64,000 nucleotides of DNA from an uncultured Collinsella sp. (GCA_900541745.1 UQLA01000002.1:62001-126000); one strand, 5' to 3'; positions 23,225 through 32,805 are shown, counted from the first letter of the stretch. Notes: generated by a model not told the origin, from the sequence alone. Numbers and translations: made by a program.

Positions 23225-24138
23225 CGTTTCTGTTTGCCGGTCAGGGTGCCCAGCATCCCGCGATGGGCGTCGATCTCATCGAAGCATCGCCGGCGGCTGC
23301 CGAGGTGTTCGCCATTGCCGATGAGGTACGCCCGGGGACCAGCGAGCAGTGCCGGAGCGCCTCGAAAGAGGAGCTCTCGCAGACCGAGAACACGCAGCCT
23401 TGCGTGTTCGTGCATGACTTGGCTGTCGCCGTCGCCCTGCGCGAGCGCGGCGTGGTGCCTGCCGCCTGTGCGGGATTCTCGCTGGGCGAGGTCGCCGCGC
23501 TCACCTTTGCGGGGGCATTCGATACGCGAGCGGGCTTTGAGCTCGTGTGCGAGCGCGCGGCGCTGATGGCCACGGCTGCCGAGCGCCATCCGGGCGGCAT
23601 GCGCGCCGTCATCAAGCTCGATGCGGCGCAAGTTGAGGGCCTGGCAAAACAGGCAGGCGAGGACTGCTGGCCGGTCAACTACAACAGCCCCCAGCAGACG
23701 GTTGTGGCCGGAGCGCCCGATGCGTTGCAGACCCTCGACGTCCTAGTAAAAGAGGCTGGCGGTCGCGCCATGAAGGTCGCGGTGTCGGGTGCATTCCATA
23801 GCCCCTATATGGCCGAGGCGACATGTGGCCTTGCTGCATATATCCAAGCCGGTCACGCGCCGTCCACGTTGCTGATTCCTGTTATGGCAAATATGACGGC
23901 GGCACCCTATCCGGCCGACCCACAGGCGGCATCGGAGGTGCTGGCCAACCAGGTGAGCCATGCCGTTCGCTGGGTCGACACGCTGCATACTCTGCAGGAT
24001 CAGGGCATCGACACGTTTATTGAGGTCGGCCCCGGCAAAACGCTGTCGGGCCTGGTCAAGCGTACGCTGAGCGACGTTCGCGTGTATTCGTGCGAAACGG
24101 CCGAGCAGGTCGCAGCTATTGCCGACGAGCTCGCATAG
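23212..24138 (+). CDS. fabD: Malonyl-CoA:ACP transacylase
   Basis: This 308-residue enzyme loads malonyl groups onto ACP. FLFAGQGAQHPAMG opens the protein. The nucleophile Ser90 lies in GFSLGE, where Phe replaces the common His of GHSLGE, a variant also seen in some Firmicutes. GAFHSPYM holds the catalytic His. The gene overlaps fabK by 13 bases, which implies translational coupling. Confidence 0.95.
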   Translation: MGSVAFLFAGQGAQHPAMGVDLIEASPAAAEVFAIADEVRPGTSEQCRSASKEELSQTENTQPCVFVHDLAVAVALRERGVVPAACAGFSLGEVAALTFAGAFDTRAGFELVCERAALMATAAERHPGGMRAVIKLDAAQVEGLAKQAGEDCWPVNYNSPQQTVVAGAPDALQTLDVLVKEAGGRAMKVAVSGAFHSPYMAEATCGLAAYIQAGHAPSTLLIPVMANMTAAPYPADPQAASEVLANQVSHAVRWVDTLHTLQDQGIDTFIEVGPGKTLSGLVKRTLSDVRVYSCETAEQVAAIADELA

Positions 24139-24168
24139 TCCACAGGGCTGTAACCCGAAAGGAATGAC

Positions 24169-24942
24169 ATGGGCAACTTGAACAACGGCGCGCTCGAGCG
24201 CAACGACTCACGTCGCGTGGCACTGGTCACGGGCGGCTCGCGCGGTATCGGCCGCGCTTGTGCGGTTGGCTTGGCGCAGGACGGCTTTGATATCGCTGTC
24301 GTCTATGCCGGCAGCGTCGATGCGGCGCGCGAGACGTGCGAGGCCTGCGAGGCATCTGGCGCCACGGCGCGCGCATATCAATGTGACGTGGCCGACCCCG
24401 CCGCCGTCAACACATGCGTGGAAGCGGTCCTCAACGACTTTGGCTCCATTTGGGCGCTCGTCAACAACGCCGGCATCACGCGCGACGGCCTGCTCATGCG
24501 TATGGGTGACGATGCCTTCGACCGCGTGCTCGATGTCAATCTCAAGGGCACGTTCAATACGACGCGCGCACTCACCAAGACCTTTATGCGCCAGCGCGGC
24601 GGTTGCGTCATCAACATGAGCTCGGTCGTGGGCCTGATGGGCAATGCCGGGCAGGCCAACTACGCTGCCTCTAAGGCGGGCGTGATCGGCCTGACCAAGG
24701 CGGTAGCGCGCGAGCTTGCGCCCCGCGGCGTACGAGTGAACGCGGTCGCACCCGGGTTTGTCGAGACCGATATGACGGTAAAGCTATCGGATAAGGTGCG
24801 TGCGGCGTGCGAGGAGCAGATTCCCCTGAGGCGCATGGCGCGCCCCGAGGAAGTGGCCGGCGTGGTGCGCTTTTTGGCGAGTGATGCCGCCGCTTACATT
24901 ACGGGCGAAGTCATACGCGTCGACGGCGGAATGGCGATGTAG
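24169..24942 (+). CDS. fabG: 3-oxoacyl-ACP reductase
   Basis: This 257-residue short-chain dehydrogenase reduces the beta-keto group with NADPH. TGGSRGIGRA binds the cofactor, NNAG is near residue 100, and the catalytic Ser, Tyr and Lys appear in INMSSVVG and YAASKAG. The C-terminal ITGEVIRVDGGMAM is typical of FabG. GAAAGGAATGAC precedes the ATG. Confidence 0.95.
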   Translation: MGNLNNGALERNDSRRVALVTGGSRGIGRACAVGLAQDGFDIAVVYAGSVDAARETCEACEASGATARAYQCDVADPAAVNTCVEAVLNDFGSIWALVNNAGITRDGLLMRMGDDAFDRVLDVNLKGTFNTTRALTKTFMRQRGGCVINMSSVVGLMGNAGQANYAASKAGVIGLTKAVARELAPRGVRVNAVAPGFVETDMTVKLSDKVRAACEEQIPLRRMARPEEVAGVVRFLASDAAAYITGEVIRVDGGMAM

Positions 24943-24981
24943 AAACCAGGGCCGAACAACGGCTTGGATGAGGAGACCATG

Positions 24982-26229
24982 ATGGAACAGAGAGTTGCAA
25001 TCACCGGCATCGGTGCCGTATCGCCGCTCGGCAATACCGCGCTTGCCACCTGGGCGGCAATGTGCGCCGGCACGTGCGGCATCGGCCCAATCACGCACTT
25101 CGATACCGATGCGTTTGCCGTTAAGGTGGCAGCCGAGGTCAAGGGCTTTGACGGCAACGAGTACTTTGGCAAGCGTGACGCCAAGCACCTGGACCCCTGC
25201 GTCCAGTTTGCCCTGGCAGCGTCGGACGAGGCCATGCACGATGCGGGCTTTGATGTCGAAGGCGTCATCGATCGCGAGCGCCTGGGCATCTACGTGGGTT
25301 CAGGCGTGGGCGGCATGCAGACACTCGTCGAGAACGTCCACACGATCGCCGATCGGGGGCCTCGCCGCGCATCGCCCTATATGATTGCGATGATGATCCC
25401 CAACATGGCATCGGGCAATATCGCGATCCGCCACAAGGCAAAGGGTCCGACCCTGCCCGTGGTGACCGCGTGCGCGACCTCGGCCCATGCCGTGGGCGAG
25501 GCGTTCCGCGCCATCAAGCACGGCTATGCCGATGCAATCCTGGCTGGCGGCGCCGAGGCCGCAATCATCCCCGATGCCGTTGCGGGCTTTACGTCCTGCC
25601 GTGCGCTCACCACCAACCCCGACCCGTCGACGGCTTGTCGTCCGTTCGATGCGAATCGCGACGGCTTTGTGATGGGCGAAGGCGCCTGTGTGCTCGTGCT
25701 CGAGGGCATGGAGCACGCACAGGCCCGCGGTGCACACATTTATGCCGAGGTCGTGGGTTACGGCAACACCGATGATGCCTATCACATCACGAGCCCCGAT
25801 CCCGAGGCTGCCGGCATCGCCCGTGCGATATCGCTGGCGGTGGCCGAGGGCGACGTTAAGCCTTCCGAGGGCCTCTACATCAACGCCCACGGTACCTCGA
25901 CCAAGCTCAACGATTCGTCCGAGACGGCGGGCATTAAGCGTGCGCTCGGCGAAGACGCGGCACGCGCCGCACATGTCTCGTCGACCAAGTCGATGACCGG
26001 CCACATGATCGGTGCTACGGGAGCCATCGAGGTCATGGCCTGTGCCATGGCGCTCGAGCAGGGCGTGGTGCCGCCGACCATTAACTACCACACGCCCGAT
26101 CCCGCCTGCGATCTTGATTACACGCCTAATCGAGCGGTTCGCGCCGACCTTACCTGGGCGCTTTCGACCAACCTGGGCTTTGGCGGGCACAACGCCGCCA
26201 TCGCGCTGCGTAGATATACGAGGAGCTAG
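24982..26229 (+). CDS. fabF: Beta-ketoacyl-ACP synthase II
   Basis: This 415-residue enzyme elongates acyl-ACP. Cys164 in TACATSA is the nucleophile; the two His lie in NAHGTST and KSMTGHMIGATG; the C-terminal NLGFGGHN loop is present. Two adjacent ATG codons follow GAGGAG; the second (24982) is chosen for its 7-base spacing. The first would add one Met. Confidence 0.96.
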   Translation: MEQRVAITGIGAVSPLGNTALATWAAMCAGTCGIGPITHFDTDAFAVKVAAEVKGFDGNEYFGKRDAKHLDPCVQFALAASDEAMHDAGFDVEGVIDRERLGIYVGSGVGGMQTLVENVHTIADRGPRRASPYMIAMMIPNMASGNIAIRHKAKGPTLPVVTACATSAHAVGEAFRAIKHGYADAILAGGAEAAIIPDAVAGFTSCRALTTNPDPSTACRPFDANRDGFVMGEGACVLVLEGMEHAQARGAHIYAEVVGYGNTDDAYHITSPDPEAAGIARAISLAVAEGDVKPSEGLYINAHGTSTKLNDSSETAGIKRALGEDAARAAHVSSTKSMTGHMIGATGAIEVMACAMALEQGVVPPTINYHTPDPACDLDYTPNRAVRADLTWALSTNLGFGGHNAAIALRRYTRS

Positions 26230-26232
26230 AGC

Positions 26233-26709
26233 ATGGATTCCAAAAGACTTGCCGAGATAGCCGATGTGATGGAGGACCGCGGCCTCACGCGCGTGCGTGT
26301 TGAGGAGCCCGATGGCACCGCGGTCGAGCTCGAGCGCGCGAGTGCCGCGCAGCCGGTTGCCGTGCCCATGCCTATGCCGGGTGCCGTGACTGCTCCGGCG
26401 GTGGCTCCTGTCGCCATGCCTGCCGCCGCACCGGAGCCCGCCGCGCAGGCGACTGCCGCCGCACCGGAGCCCAAGGGCACCGAGGTGACTGCTCCCATGG
26501 TCGGCGTTTTCTATGCTGCCCCGGCGCCGGGCGACGAGCCGTTTGTGCGCGTGGGCTCCAAGGTCAAGGCCGGCGAGACCCTCTGCATCATCGAGGCCAT
26601 GAAGGTTCTCAACGAGGTGACGGCCGAGGGGGATGGCGAGGTGCTCGAGATCTGCGTGGCCGACGGCGACCTCGTGGAGTTTGGCAGCTGCCTCATGAGG
26701 ATCGGATAG
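26233..26709 (+). CDS. accB: Biotin carboxyl carrier protein of acetyl-CoA carboxylase
   Basis: This 158-residue protein shuttles CO2 between the AccC and AccDA active sites. The N-terminal helix is followed by an Ala/Pro/Met-rich linker near residues 38-78, then the biotinyl domain with Lys124 in EAMKVLNEV. It starts 3 bases after the fabF stop. BirA across the divergent promoter is the expected modifying enzyme. Confidence 0.95.
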   Translation: MDSKRLAEIADVMEDRGLTRVRVEEPDGTAVELERASAAQPVAVPMPMPGAVTAPAVAPVAMPAAAPEPAAQATAAAPEPKGTEVTAPMVGVFYAAPAPGDEPFVRVGSKVKAGETLCIIEAMKVLNEVTAEGDGEVLEICVADGDLVEFGSCLMRIG

Positions 26710-26718
26710 GTGATATCC

Positions 26719-27141
26719 ATGAACAAAGAAGAGCTTAAAGAACTGTTACCGCATCGCGAGCCGATGCTTTTGCTTGACGAAGCCGAGCTGGTGGGCGACG
26801 AGGCCCACGGCAAGATCACGATCACGGGCGACGAGTACTTTTTGCAGGGGCATTTTCCGGGAAACCCGGTCGTTCCCGGCGTGATCCAGTGCGAGATGCT
26901 CGCCCAGAACTGCTGCGTGCTGCTGATGGGCGATGAGGAGGCGCGCGGCGCGACGCCGTTCTACACGAGTCTGGACAAGGTGCGCTTTAAGCGCCCGGTG
27001 CGCCCGGGCGACACGGTGGATCTGGTGTGCTCCATCACGCGTGCGCGCGGGCCGTTCCGCTTTGCGACGGGTACTGCGAGCGTCAACGGTGAGGTTTGCT
27101 GCCGCGCCGATATGTCTTTTGCACTCATGCACGAAAGTTAA
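26719..27141 (+). CDS. fabZ: 3-hydroxyacyl-ACP dehydratase
   Basis: This 140-residue hotdog-fold enzyme dehydrates hydroxyacyl-ACP. LPHREPMLLLDE and the catalytic stretch GHFPGNPVVPGVIQCEMLAQ (His and Glu) are clear. There is no FabA in the operon, so unsaturated chains must come from another route. ATG 26719 is chosen over GTG 26710, which would add three residues. Confidence 0.94.
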   Translation: MNKEELKELLPHREPMLLLDEAELVGDEAHGKITITGDEYFLQGHFPGNPVVPGVIQCEMLAQNCCVLLMGDEEARGATPFYTSLDKVRFKRPVRPGDTVDLVCSITRARGPFRFATGTASVNGEVCCRADMSFALMHES

Positions 27142-27151
27142 GGAAGGCTTC

Positions 27152-28495
27152 ATGTTCGACAAAGTGCTCATCGCCAACCGCGGCGAAGTCGCGGTCCGTG
27201 TTATCCGCGCGTGCCGCGATATGGGCATCAAGACCGTCGCCGTCTACTCCACGGCCGATGCGGACGCGTTGCACGTGCAGCTTGCCGACGAGGCGTATTG
27301 CATCGGCGGCCCGCGTCTTGCCGAGAGCTACCTCAACGACGATGCCGTGCTCACCTGTGCCGTAAAGTCAGGAGCTAAGGCAATTCATCCCGGCTATGGC
27401 TTTTTCTCCGAGAAGGCGAGCTTCGTGCGAGACTGCGACAAGTATGGCCTGGCGTTTGTCGGTCCTTCGGCCGAGGTGATCGACAGCATGGGCGACAAGG
27501 ACGCCGCACGTCGAACGGCTGCTGCGGCGGGCGTGCCCATCGTGCCCGGCTGCGATCTGCTCAAAAGTCCCGAGGAGGCGACGGCCGAGGCCGAGCGCAT
27601 TGGCTGCCCCGTGCTTATTAAGGCGCGTGCAGGTGGTGGCGGTCGCGGTATTCGCAAGGTCGAGCGCGTGGAAGATGCGGCAAAGGCCTTTATTGAAGCA
27701 CGCGCCGAGGGCGAGGCCGTTTTTGGCGACGGCGAGTGCTACATGGAGAAGTTCGTCGCGCCGGCGCACCATGTCGAGGTGCAGATTATGGCCGATAAGC
27801 AGGGCCATGTGTTTTCGCTCGGCGAGCGCGAGTGCTCGGTGCAGCGCCGCAACCAAAAGCTGATCGAGGAGAGCCCCGCGCCGTGCCTCGATGGACACGA
27901 CGACATTCGTGCCCGTATGCACAAGGCGGCGCGCGACCTGGCTCGTGCCGTCGGCTACGAAGGAGCCGGTACCATCGAGTTCCTGTATTCGGACGACGGC
28001 AATTTCTACTTTATGGAAATGAACACGCGCTTGCAGGTGGAGCATCCGGTTACGGAGTTTGTGACCGATACCGACTTGGTCAAGTGGCAGCTGCGCGTGG
28101 CGGCCGGCCAGCCTCTGCCCTTTGAGCAGGAGGACATGCCGGTCCGCAACCATGCCATGGAGTGCCGCATCAATGCCGAAACGCCGGACTTTCTGCCGTC
28201 ATGCGGAACGGTCACCGCGTTGCGTGTGCCGGGTGGTCCGCGCGTGCGCTGGGATTCCGCCATGTTTACCGGTGCGAAAGTTCCGCCATACTATGACTCC
28301 ATGCTTGGCAAGCTCATCGTGTGTGCGCCCACGCGTGACGGCGCCATTCGCAAGATGCGCTCGGCCCTGGGCGAGCTCGTGATTGAGGGCGTGAGCGAAA
28401 ACAGCGAGCTTCAGCTCGACGTGCTGGCAAACGACGAGTTCTTGTCGGGCATGTATCACACCGATCTGATGGGGCATCTCTATGCTGATGAATAG
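27152..28495 (+). CDS. accC: Biotin carboxylase subunit of acetyl-CoA carboxylase
   Basis: This 447-residue ATP-grasp enzyme carboxylates biotin on AccB. It opens MFDKVLIANRGEVAVRVIRAC, shows HPGYGFFSE, the glycine-rich ARAGGGGRGIR ATP loop, the EVQIMAD and MNTRLQVEHPVTE active-site blocks. GTTAAGGAAGG precedes the ATG. It overlaps accDA by 14 bases. Confidence 0.96.
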   Translation: MFDKVLIANRGEVAVRVIRACRDMGIKTVAVYSTADADALHVQLADEAYCIGGPRLAESYLNDDAVLTCAVKSGAKAIHPGYGFFSEKASFVRDCDKYGLAFVGPSAEVIDSMGDKDAARRTAAAAGVPIVPGCDLLKSPEEATAEAERIGCPVLIKARAGGGGRGIRKVERVEDAAKAFIEARAEGEAVFGDGECYMEKFVAPAHHVEVQIMADKQGHVFSLGERECSVQRRNQKLIEESPAPCLDGHDDIRARMHKAARDLARAVGYEGAGTIEFLYSDDGNFYFMEMNTRLQVEHPVTEFVTDTDLVKWQLRVAAGQPLPFEQEDMPVRNHAMECRINAETPDFLPSCGTVTALRVPGGPRVRWDSAMFTGAKVPPYYDSMLGKLIVCAPTRDGAIRKMRSALGELVIEGVSENSELQLDVLANDEFLSGMYHTDLMGHLYADE

Positions 28496-30206
28496 AAAAG
28501 CGAAGACGGTCAACGTCCTCGAGGGACCGATGACCGAGTCGTGCGCCGAGTTTCCCGCGCGCCACGTGTTTATCAAGTGCCCGGAGTGCCGCCGCGTGAT
28601 CGATGAGACGCGCCTGCACGACAACCTCGAGGTCTGCCCTCGCTGCGGCAAACACTTTCGCGTGAGCGGGCGCGACCGCATGCGCATGACGATTGACGAG
28701 GGCACGTTTGAGGAATGGGATGCCAGTCTGGCGCCGGAGGACTTCCTTTCGTTTCCCGGCTATGTCGACAAGCTCAAGAGCGTGAGCGAACGTTCGGGCG
28801 AGCGCGATGCCGTTGTGTGCGGCAAGGGCAAAATCTGCGGTTGCGATACGGCGCTCTTCTTTATGGACGCCAACTTTATGATGGGCTCGATGGGTTCCGT
28901 GGTGGGCGAGAAGATCTGTCGCACATTTGAGCGAGCGACCGAGCTTGGATTGCCAGTTGTCGGCTTTACCGTTTCGGGCGGTGCGCGCATGCAAGAGGGC
29001 GTGACATCGCTTATGCAGATGGCCAAGATTTCTGCGGCGGTTAGGTGCCACAGCGAGGCGGGCGGCCTGTATATCACGGTGCTCACCGACCCCACGACCG
29101 GAGGCGTAACCGCGAGCTTTGCCATGGAGGGCGACATTATCCTGGCCGAGCCCGATGCCCTGACGGCATTTGCCGGCCCGCGCGTGATCGAGCAGAACAT
29201 GCACAAGCGTCTGCCCAAGGGATTTCAGCGCTCCGAGTTCTTGCTGGAGCACGGCTTTTGCGATGCCGTTGTTCCGCGTGGCGAGATCGCGCTCACGGTG
29301 TGCGAGCTGCTGGCGCTGCACGAAGGGCACGCGCCCGGCCTGGGGGCACCACATGAGATCGTGCATACGGGTCGCCGCGGCAAAAAGCTGGGACACTTGT
29401 TTAAGCGCTCGGCGGCACCAAAAACCGCGCTCGAGATTGTCAAGCAGACCCGCTCGGCAGATCGCGCCACGGCGGGTGAGATGATCTCGCTGGGCCTGGA
29501 TGGATTTGTGGAGCTGCACGGCGACCGTTACTTTGGCGACGACGCCGCTGTGGTGGCTGGCATTGGCTGGAAAGACGGACGTCCCGTAACGGTCATCGCC
29601 ATCGAGCGCGGCACCACGACCAAAGAGCGTATGCGCCGCAACTTTGGCATGGCACATCCCGAGGGCTACCGCAAAGCGCGTCGCCTGATGCTCCAGGCCG
29701 AAAAGTTTGGCCGACCGGTTCTGTGCCTGGTCGATACTTCGGGCGCGTTTTGCGGCATCGGTGCCGAGGAGCGCGGTCAGGGCGAAGCGATTGCCCAGAA
29801 TCTCATGGAGATGAGCGGCCTTAAGACACCGATTGTCTCGGTGGTGACGGGCGAAGGCGGCTCTGGTGGCGCGCTGGCGCTGTCCGTGGCCGACCGCATC
29901 CTGATGCTCTCGAGCTCGGCCTATTCGGTCGTGAGCCCCGAGGCCTGTGCGTCGATCCTGTGGAAGGATACCGAGCGCGCGGATGAGGCCGCCGAGGCGC
30001 TGAAGCTCACGGCCCCCGATCTGTTGGCGCTCGGCATCATCGACGGCATTGTCGACGATAGGGGCCTGTCGCATGAGGAGATCGCCGGTGCCGTCATGTC
30101 CTCGGCATTTGATGCCTTCGATACGCTTGGGCAGCTCGACGACGCGACCCTCGCAAACCTCCGCTACAAAAAGTACCGCGCAATCGGTCAGTACCGCACG
30201 ATGTGA
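28482..30206 (+). CDS. accDA: Fused acetyl-CoA carboxylase carboxyltransferase (AccD-AccA in one chain)
   Basis: This 574-residue protein joins the beta and alpha carboxyltransferase subunits, which are two proteins in E. coli. The beta half (about 1-290) begins with a C4 zinc ribbon (CPEC near 31 and CPRCGKHF near 52) and shows TVSGGARMQEG. The alpha half (about 300-574) shows ELHGDRYFGDD, RNFGMAHPEGYRKA and GEGGSGGALAL. No stop or frameshift separates the halves. It makes malonyl-CoA with AccB and AccC from the same operon. The stop codon lies in a GGGACAG-loop hairpin. Confidence 0.95.
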   Translation: MLMNRKAKTVNVLEGPMTESCAEFPARHVFIKCPECRRVIDETRLHDNLEVCPRCGKHFRVSGRDRMRMTIDEGTFEEWDASLAPEDFLSFPGYVDKLKSVSERSGERDAVVCGKGKICGCDTALFFMDANFMMGSMGSVVGEKICRTFERATELGLPVVGFTVSGGARMQEGVTSLMQMAKISAAVRCHSEAGGLYITVLTDPTTGGVTASFAMEGDIILAEPDALTAFAGPRVIEQNMHKRLPKGFQRSEFLLEHGFCDAVVPRGEIALTVCELLALHEGHAPGLGAPHEIVHTGRRGKKLGHLFKRSAAPKTALEIVKQTRSADRATAGEMISLGLDGFVELHGDRYFGDDAAVVAGIGWKDGRPVTVIAIERGTTTKERMRRNFGMAHPEGYRKARRLMLQAEKFGRPVLCLVDTSGAFCGIGAEERGQGEAIAQNLMEMSGLKTPIVSVVTGEGGSGGALALSVADRILMLSSSAYSVVSPEACASILWKDTERADEAAEALKLTAPDLLALGIIDGIVDDRGLSHEEIAGAVMSSAFDAFDTLGQLDDATLANLRYKKYRAIGQYRTM

Positions 30207-30231
30207 TAAAGGGACAGCCCACATGTCACAT
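30201..30231. repeat. Conserved-loop hairpin repeat, copy 3
   Basis: ATGTGATA (30201-30208) pairs with TGTCACAT (30224-30231, one G-T pair) around a loop that holds AGGGACAGCCC. The stem sequence is unrelated to the other copies. It overlaps the accDA stop codon and may act on the 3' end of the FAS-II mRNA. Confidence 0.7.
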
Positions 30232-30246
30232 TGGGAAAGGCGTTCC

Positions 30247-31461
30247 ATGCCACAAGTTTCTAACACCTCGTTTACAACGACGGTTTCATCAAACGCCATG
30301 GCCGTGGTGGACTATCTGTCCAAAAGCATGATGTCGGCGCTGCCGTTTATTGTCTGTGCGGCGCTGTTTCGTACCGTCGCCGTCATTATGGGCGAAGGCA
30401 TGCTGGGCCTGTGGTCTGCCGATTCCGAAATCTATCGCCTGTTCTACAGTTGGCTCTATAACGCCGGCTACTACTTTTTGCCCATTTATCTTGGTTGGGC
30501 GGCCGCCCGCCAGCTCGGTTGCTCGGAGCAGCTGGGCATGATGCTGGGCGGCGTATTGATTGCGCCCGATCTGCTTAAGCTCGTCGATGCCGCATCGACG
30601 ACGGGGGCATCGATGACTTCCGTGTATGGCCTGCTTCCCGCGCCGGTCAACGATTACACGACGACTGTTATTCCGGTTCTCATTTCGGTGCCCGTGCTAT
30701 GGCGAGTGGAGTGTTTCTTTCAGCGCGTTATCCCTAAGGCCGTGGCGTTTTCGTTTGTTCCGTTTGCGACCATGCTTGTCATGGTCCCGGTTTCGCTGTG
30801 TATCACGGCACCGGCGGGCAGCTATCTGGGCATGCTGTTGGGCCAGCTTATGTTTATGCTTGGCAATTCCGGTGGCATCGTGTCGCTGCTCACGCTCATG
30901 GGGCTTGCCGCGGGCTGGGAGTTCCTAAAGATCGCGGGCGTCAGCAACGTCATCCTATCGCTCGCCTACGCGCAGTTTATGAGTGTGGGAACGGATTCGT
31001 GCATCCTGATCGCCGCGACGATGGCAACGTTTGCCGTTTGGGGCATGCCCTTTGGCGCATCGCTCCGCGTTGCGGATAAGGACGAGAAGGCGCTCATGCT
31101 GGGTTATTCGATCTCGGGTGTTCTTGGCGGCGTAAGCGAGCCGGCGCTGTACGGTTGCGGCTTTAAATATGGCAGGTGCCTGACGTGCATGGCCATTGGC
31201 GGCGCCGTCGGAGGCCTTGTTGCGGCCGTGGGCCACGTTACGGCCTATACCATCGGCATGACGAATGTCCTCATGGTCATTGGCTTTGCCACGGGCGGCA
31301 TCTCGAACCTGCTGTGGTGCTGCGTTGCCGGCGGCACGGCTTTTGTGGTGTCTGCGGCGCTGAGCTACTGCTTTGGCGTGGTGCCGGCGAAGGGACAGGC
31401 GACGGGGGACGGAGCCGATTCGCCCGATACAGTGGCGAGCGCTGCTGAAGTAAGCGCATAA
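30247..31461 (+). CDS. Stand-alone PTS EIIC of the glucose/sucrose-beta-glucoside superfamily
   Basis: This roughly 404-residue membrane protein has about ten hydrophobic segments and the EIIC signature region GVLGGVSEPALYGCGFKYGR near residue 305. LSKSMMSALPFIVCAALFRTV near the start resembles Bgl/Suc-type EIIC domains. There is no EIIB cysteine domain and no EIIA, inside the gene or next to it, so it must borrow partners or act differently. ATG 30247 follows AAAGG; an in-frame ATG at 30223 is possible. Confidence 0.82.
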   Translation: MPQVSNTSFTTTVSSNAMAVVDYLSKSMMSALPFIVCAALFRTVAVIMGEGMLGLWSADSEIYRLFYSWLYNAGYYFLPIYLGWAAARQLGCSEQLGMMLGGVLIAPDLLKLVDAASTTGASMTSVYGLLPAPVNDYTTTVIPVLISVPVLWRVECFFQRVIPKAVAFSFVPFATMLVMVPVSLCITAPAGSYLGMLLGQLMFMLGNSGGIVSLLTLMGLAAGWEFLKIAGVSNVILSLAYAQFMSVGTDSCILIAATMATFAVWGMPFGASLRVADKDEKALMLGYSISGVLGGVSEPALYGCGFKYGRCLTCMAIGGAVGGLVAAVGHVTAYTIGMTNVLMVIGFATGGISNLLWCCVAGGTAFVVSAALSYCFGVVPAKGQATGDGADSPDTVASAAEVSA

Positions 31462-31465
31462 ACCT

Positions 31466-31532
31466 GTGCGACAAAAGGACGATTCCTTTGTCACATTCCA
31501 AGGCCGTGGCCCGTGTGGGCTGCGGCCTTTTT
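31466..31532 (+). terminator. Hairpin and intrinsic terminator after the EIIC gene
   Basis: AAGGCCG (31500-31506) pairs with CGGCCTT (31523-31529), with inner GCCC/GGGC, then a T-run. Just before it, GACAAA and TTTGTC flank AGGACGATTCC, forming a second short hairpin. Confidence 0.85.
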
Positions 31533-31605
31533 GTATCTTGAGGACAAAGTGGCTACACTACAATCCGTTTGAGCAATAGATATATAGGTAGTACCGTGGG
31601 GGCGG

Positions 31606-32766
31606 ATGCAGATGGTCGAGTGGATAGTTAAGCGCGCGCAGGGCGATCGTGCGCGTGTGGGCACGTTAGCGGGCATGGTGTGTATTGTCGCCAATGTGGC
31701 GCTTTGTGCTGCGAAGGGCGCAATTGGTGTGGTTTCGGGATCGGTTTCGATTGTGGCGGATGCCATGAACAACCTGTCCGATGCCAGTTCGAATATCGTG
31801 AGCGTGCTGGGCTTTAAGCTGGCGAGCAAGCCGGCCGACCCCGAGCATCCTTACGGCCACGGTCGCTATGAGTATCTCTCGGGGTTGGTCGTGGCGGCGC
31901 TCGTGCTGCTGATTGGCGTTGAGCTGGTGAAGTCCTCGGTTGAGCGCGTCATCCACCCCGAACCTGTCGAGTTCTCGCTTGCCCTGGTGGCAGTTCTCGT
32001 GCTTTCGATGGTCGTAAAGCTCTGGATGGCGGCCCTCAACCAAAAGCTCGGCGATCGCATTGAGTCCGAGACGCTGCATGCGACCGCGCAGGATTCCAAG
32101 AACGATGTCCTTGCCACGGGCGCCGTGCTGGCGTGCGCAATTGTTTCGCAGGTGACGCACATCAATCTTGACGCATGGGTCGGCCTTGCCGTTGGCGCCT
32201 ATATTGGCTGGAGCGGCTTTGAACTTATTCAAGATACGGTGAGCCCGCTTTTGGGTCAGTCGCCCGATCCTAAGCTGGTCAAGCACATTCGAGACAAGAT
32301 CATGAGCTATCCCGGCGTTTTGGGCGTTCACGATTTGATGGTTCACGACTACGGCCCGGGCAGGAAGTTCGCAAGCGCTCACGCCGAGATGGCAGCCGAG
32401 GCCAGCCCGCTGGAAAGTCACGACACGCTCGATAACATCGAGCAGTCGTTTAGGAACGAAGACGGCATGATTGTCACGCTCCATTACGACCCCATCGTGA
32501 CCGACGATCCCAAGGTGGCGAGCATGCGTTTACGCATTAACGCCATGGCCCAACAGATCGATAGCCGCCTTTCGATTCACGATCTGCGCTGTGTGCCGGG
32601 TCCCACGCACACCAACGTGATCTTTGACTGCGTGCGTCCCTCGGATCTGCAGATGAGTGCCGAGGACGTAAAACACGCGCTGGCACAACGGGTCGAGTCG
32701 GAATACCCCAAGTCGATTGCCAAGATCACGATCGATGAAGACTACGTAGGCCATACCCACGAGTAG
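31606..32766 (+). CDS. Cation diffusion facilitator family transporter
   Basis: This 386-residue protein probably exports a divalent metal (Zn, Fe, Co or Mn) in exchange for protons. Six membrane segments occupy residues about 15-215. The metal sites are seen in DAMNNLSDASSN (helix 2) and in ATAQDSKNDVLAT (helix 5), and HPYGHGRYEY lies between. The C-terminal half, longer than in small family members, contains the cytoplasmic metallochaperone-like domain (VHDLMVHDYGPG) and a further 90 residues. Metal choice cannot be read safely. Confidence 0.9.
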   Translation: MQMVEWIVKRAQGDRARVGTLAGMVCIVANVALCAAKGAIGVVSGSVSIVADAMNNLSDASSNIVSVLGFKLASKPADPEHPYGHGRYEYLSGLVVAALVLLIGVELVKSSVERVIHPEPVEFSLALVAVLVLSMVVKLWMAALNQKLGDRIESETLHATAQDSKNDVLATGAVLACAIVSQVTHINLDAWVGLAVGAYIGWSGFELIQDTVSPLLGQSPDPKLVKHIRDKIMSYPGVLGVHDLMVHDYGPGRKFASAHAEMAAEASPLESHDTLDNIEQSFRNEDGMIVTLHYDPIVTDDPKVASMRLRINAMAQQIDSRLSIHDLRCVPGPTHTNVIFDCVRPSDLQMSAEDVKHALAQRVESEYPKSIAKITIDEDYVGHTHE

Positions 32767-32805
32767 GGTTGCGCCGGCAAAGCAAGTTATACAGAAGGGG
32801 AGAGC

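Noticed and set aside
28314..30299. A 661-codon minus-strand frame opposite accDA
   Set aside because: It is an antisense shadow; composition is low-complexity and it overlaps conserved accD and accA blocks.
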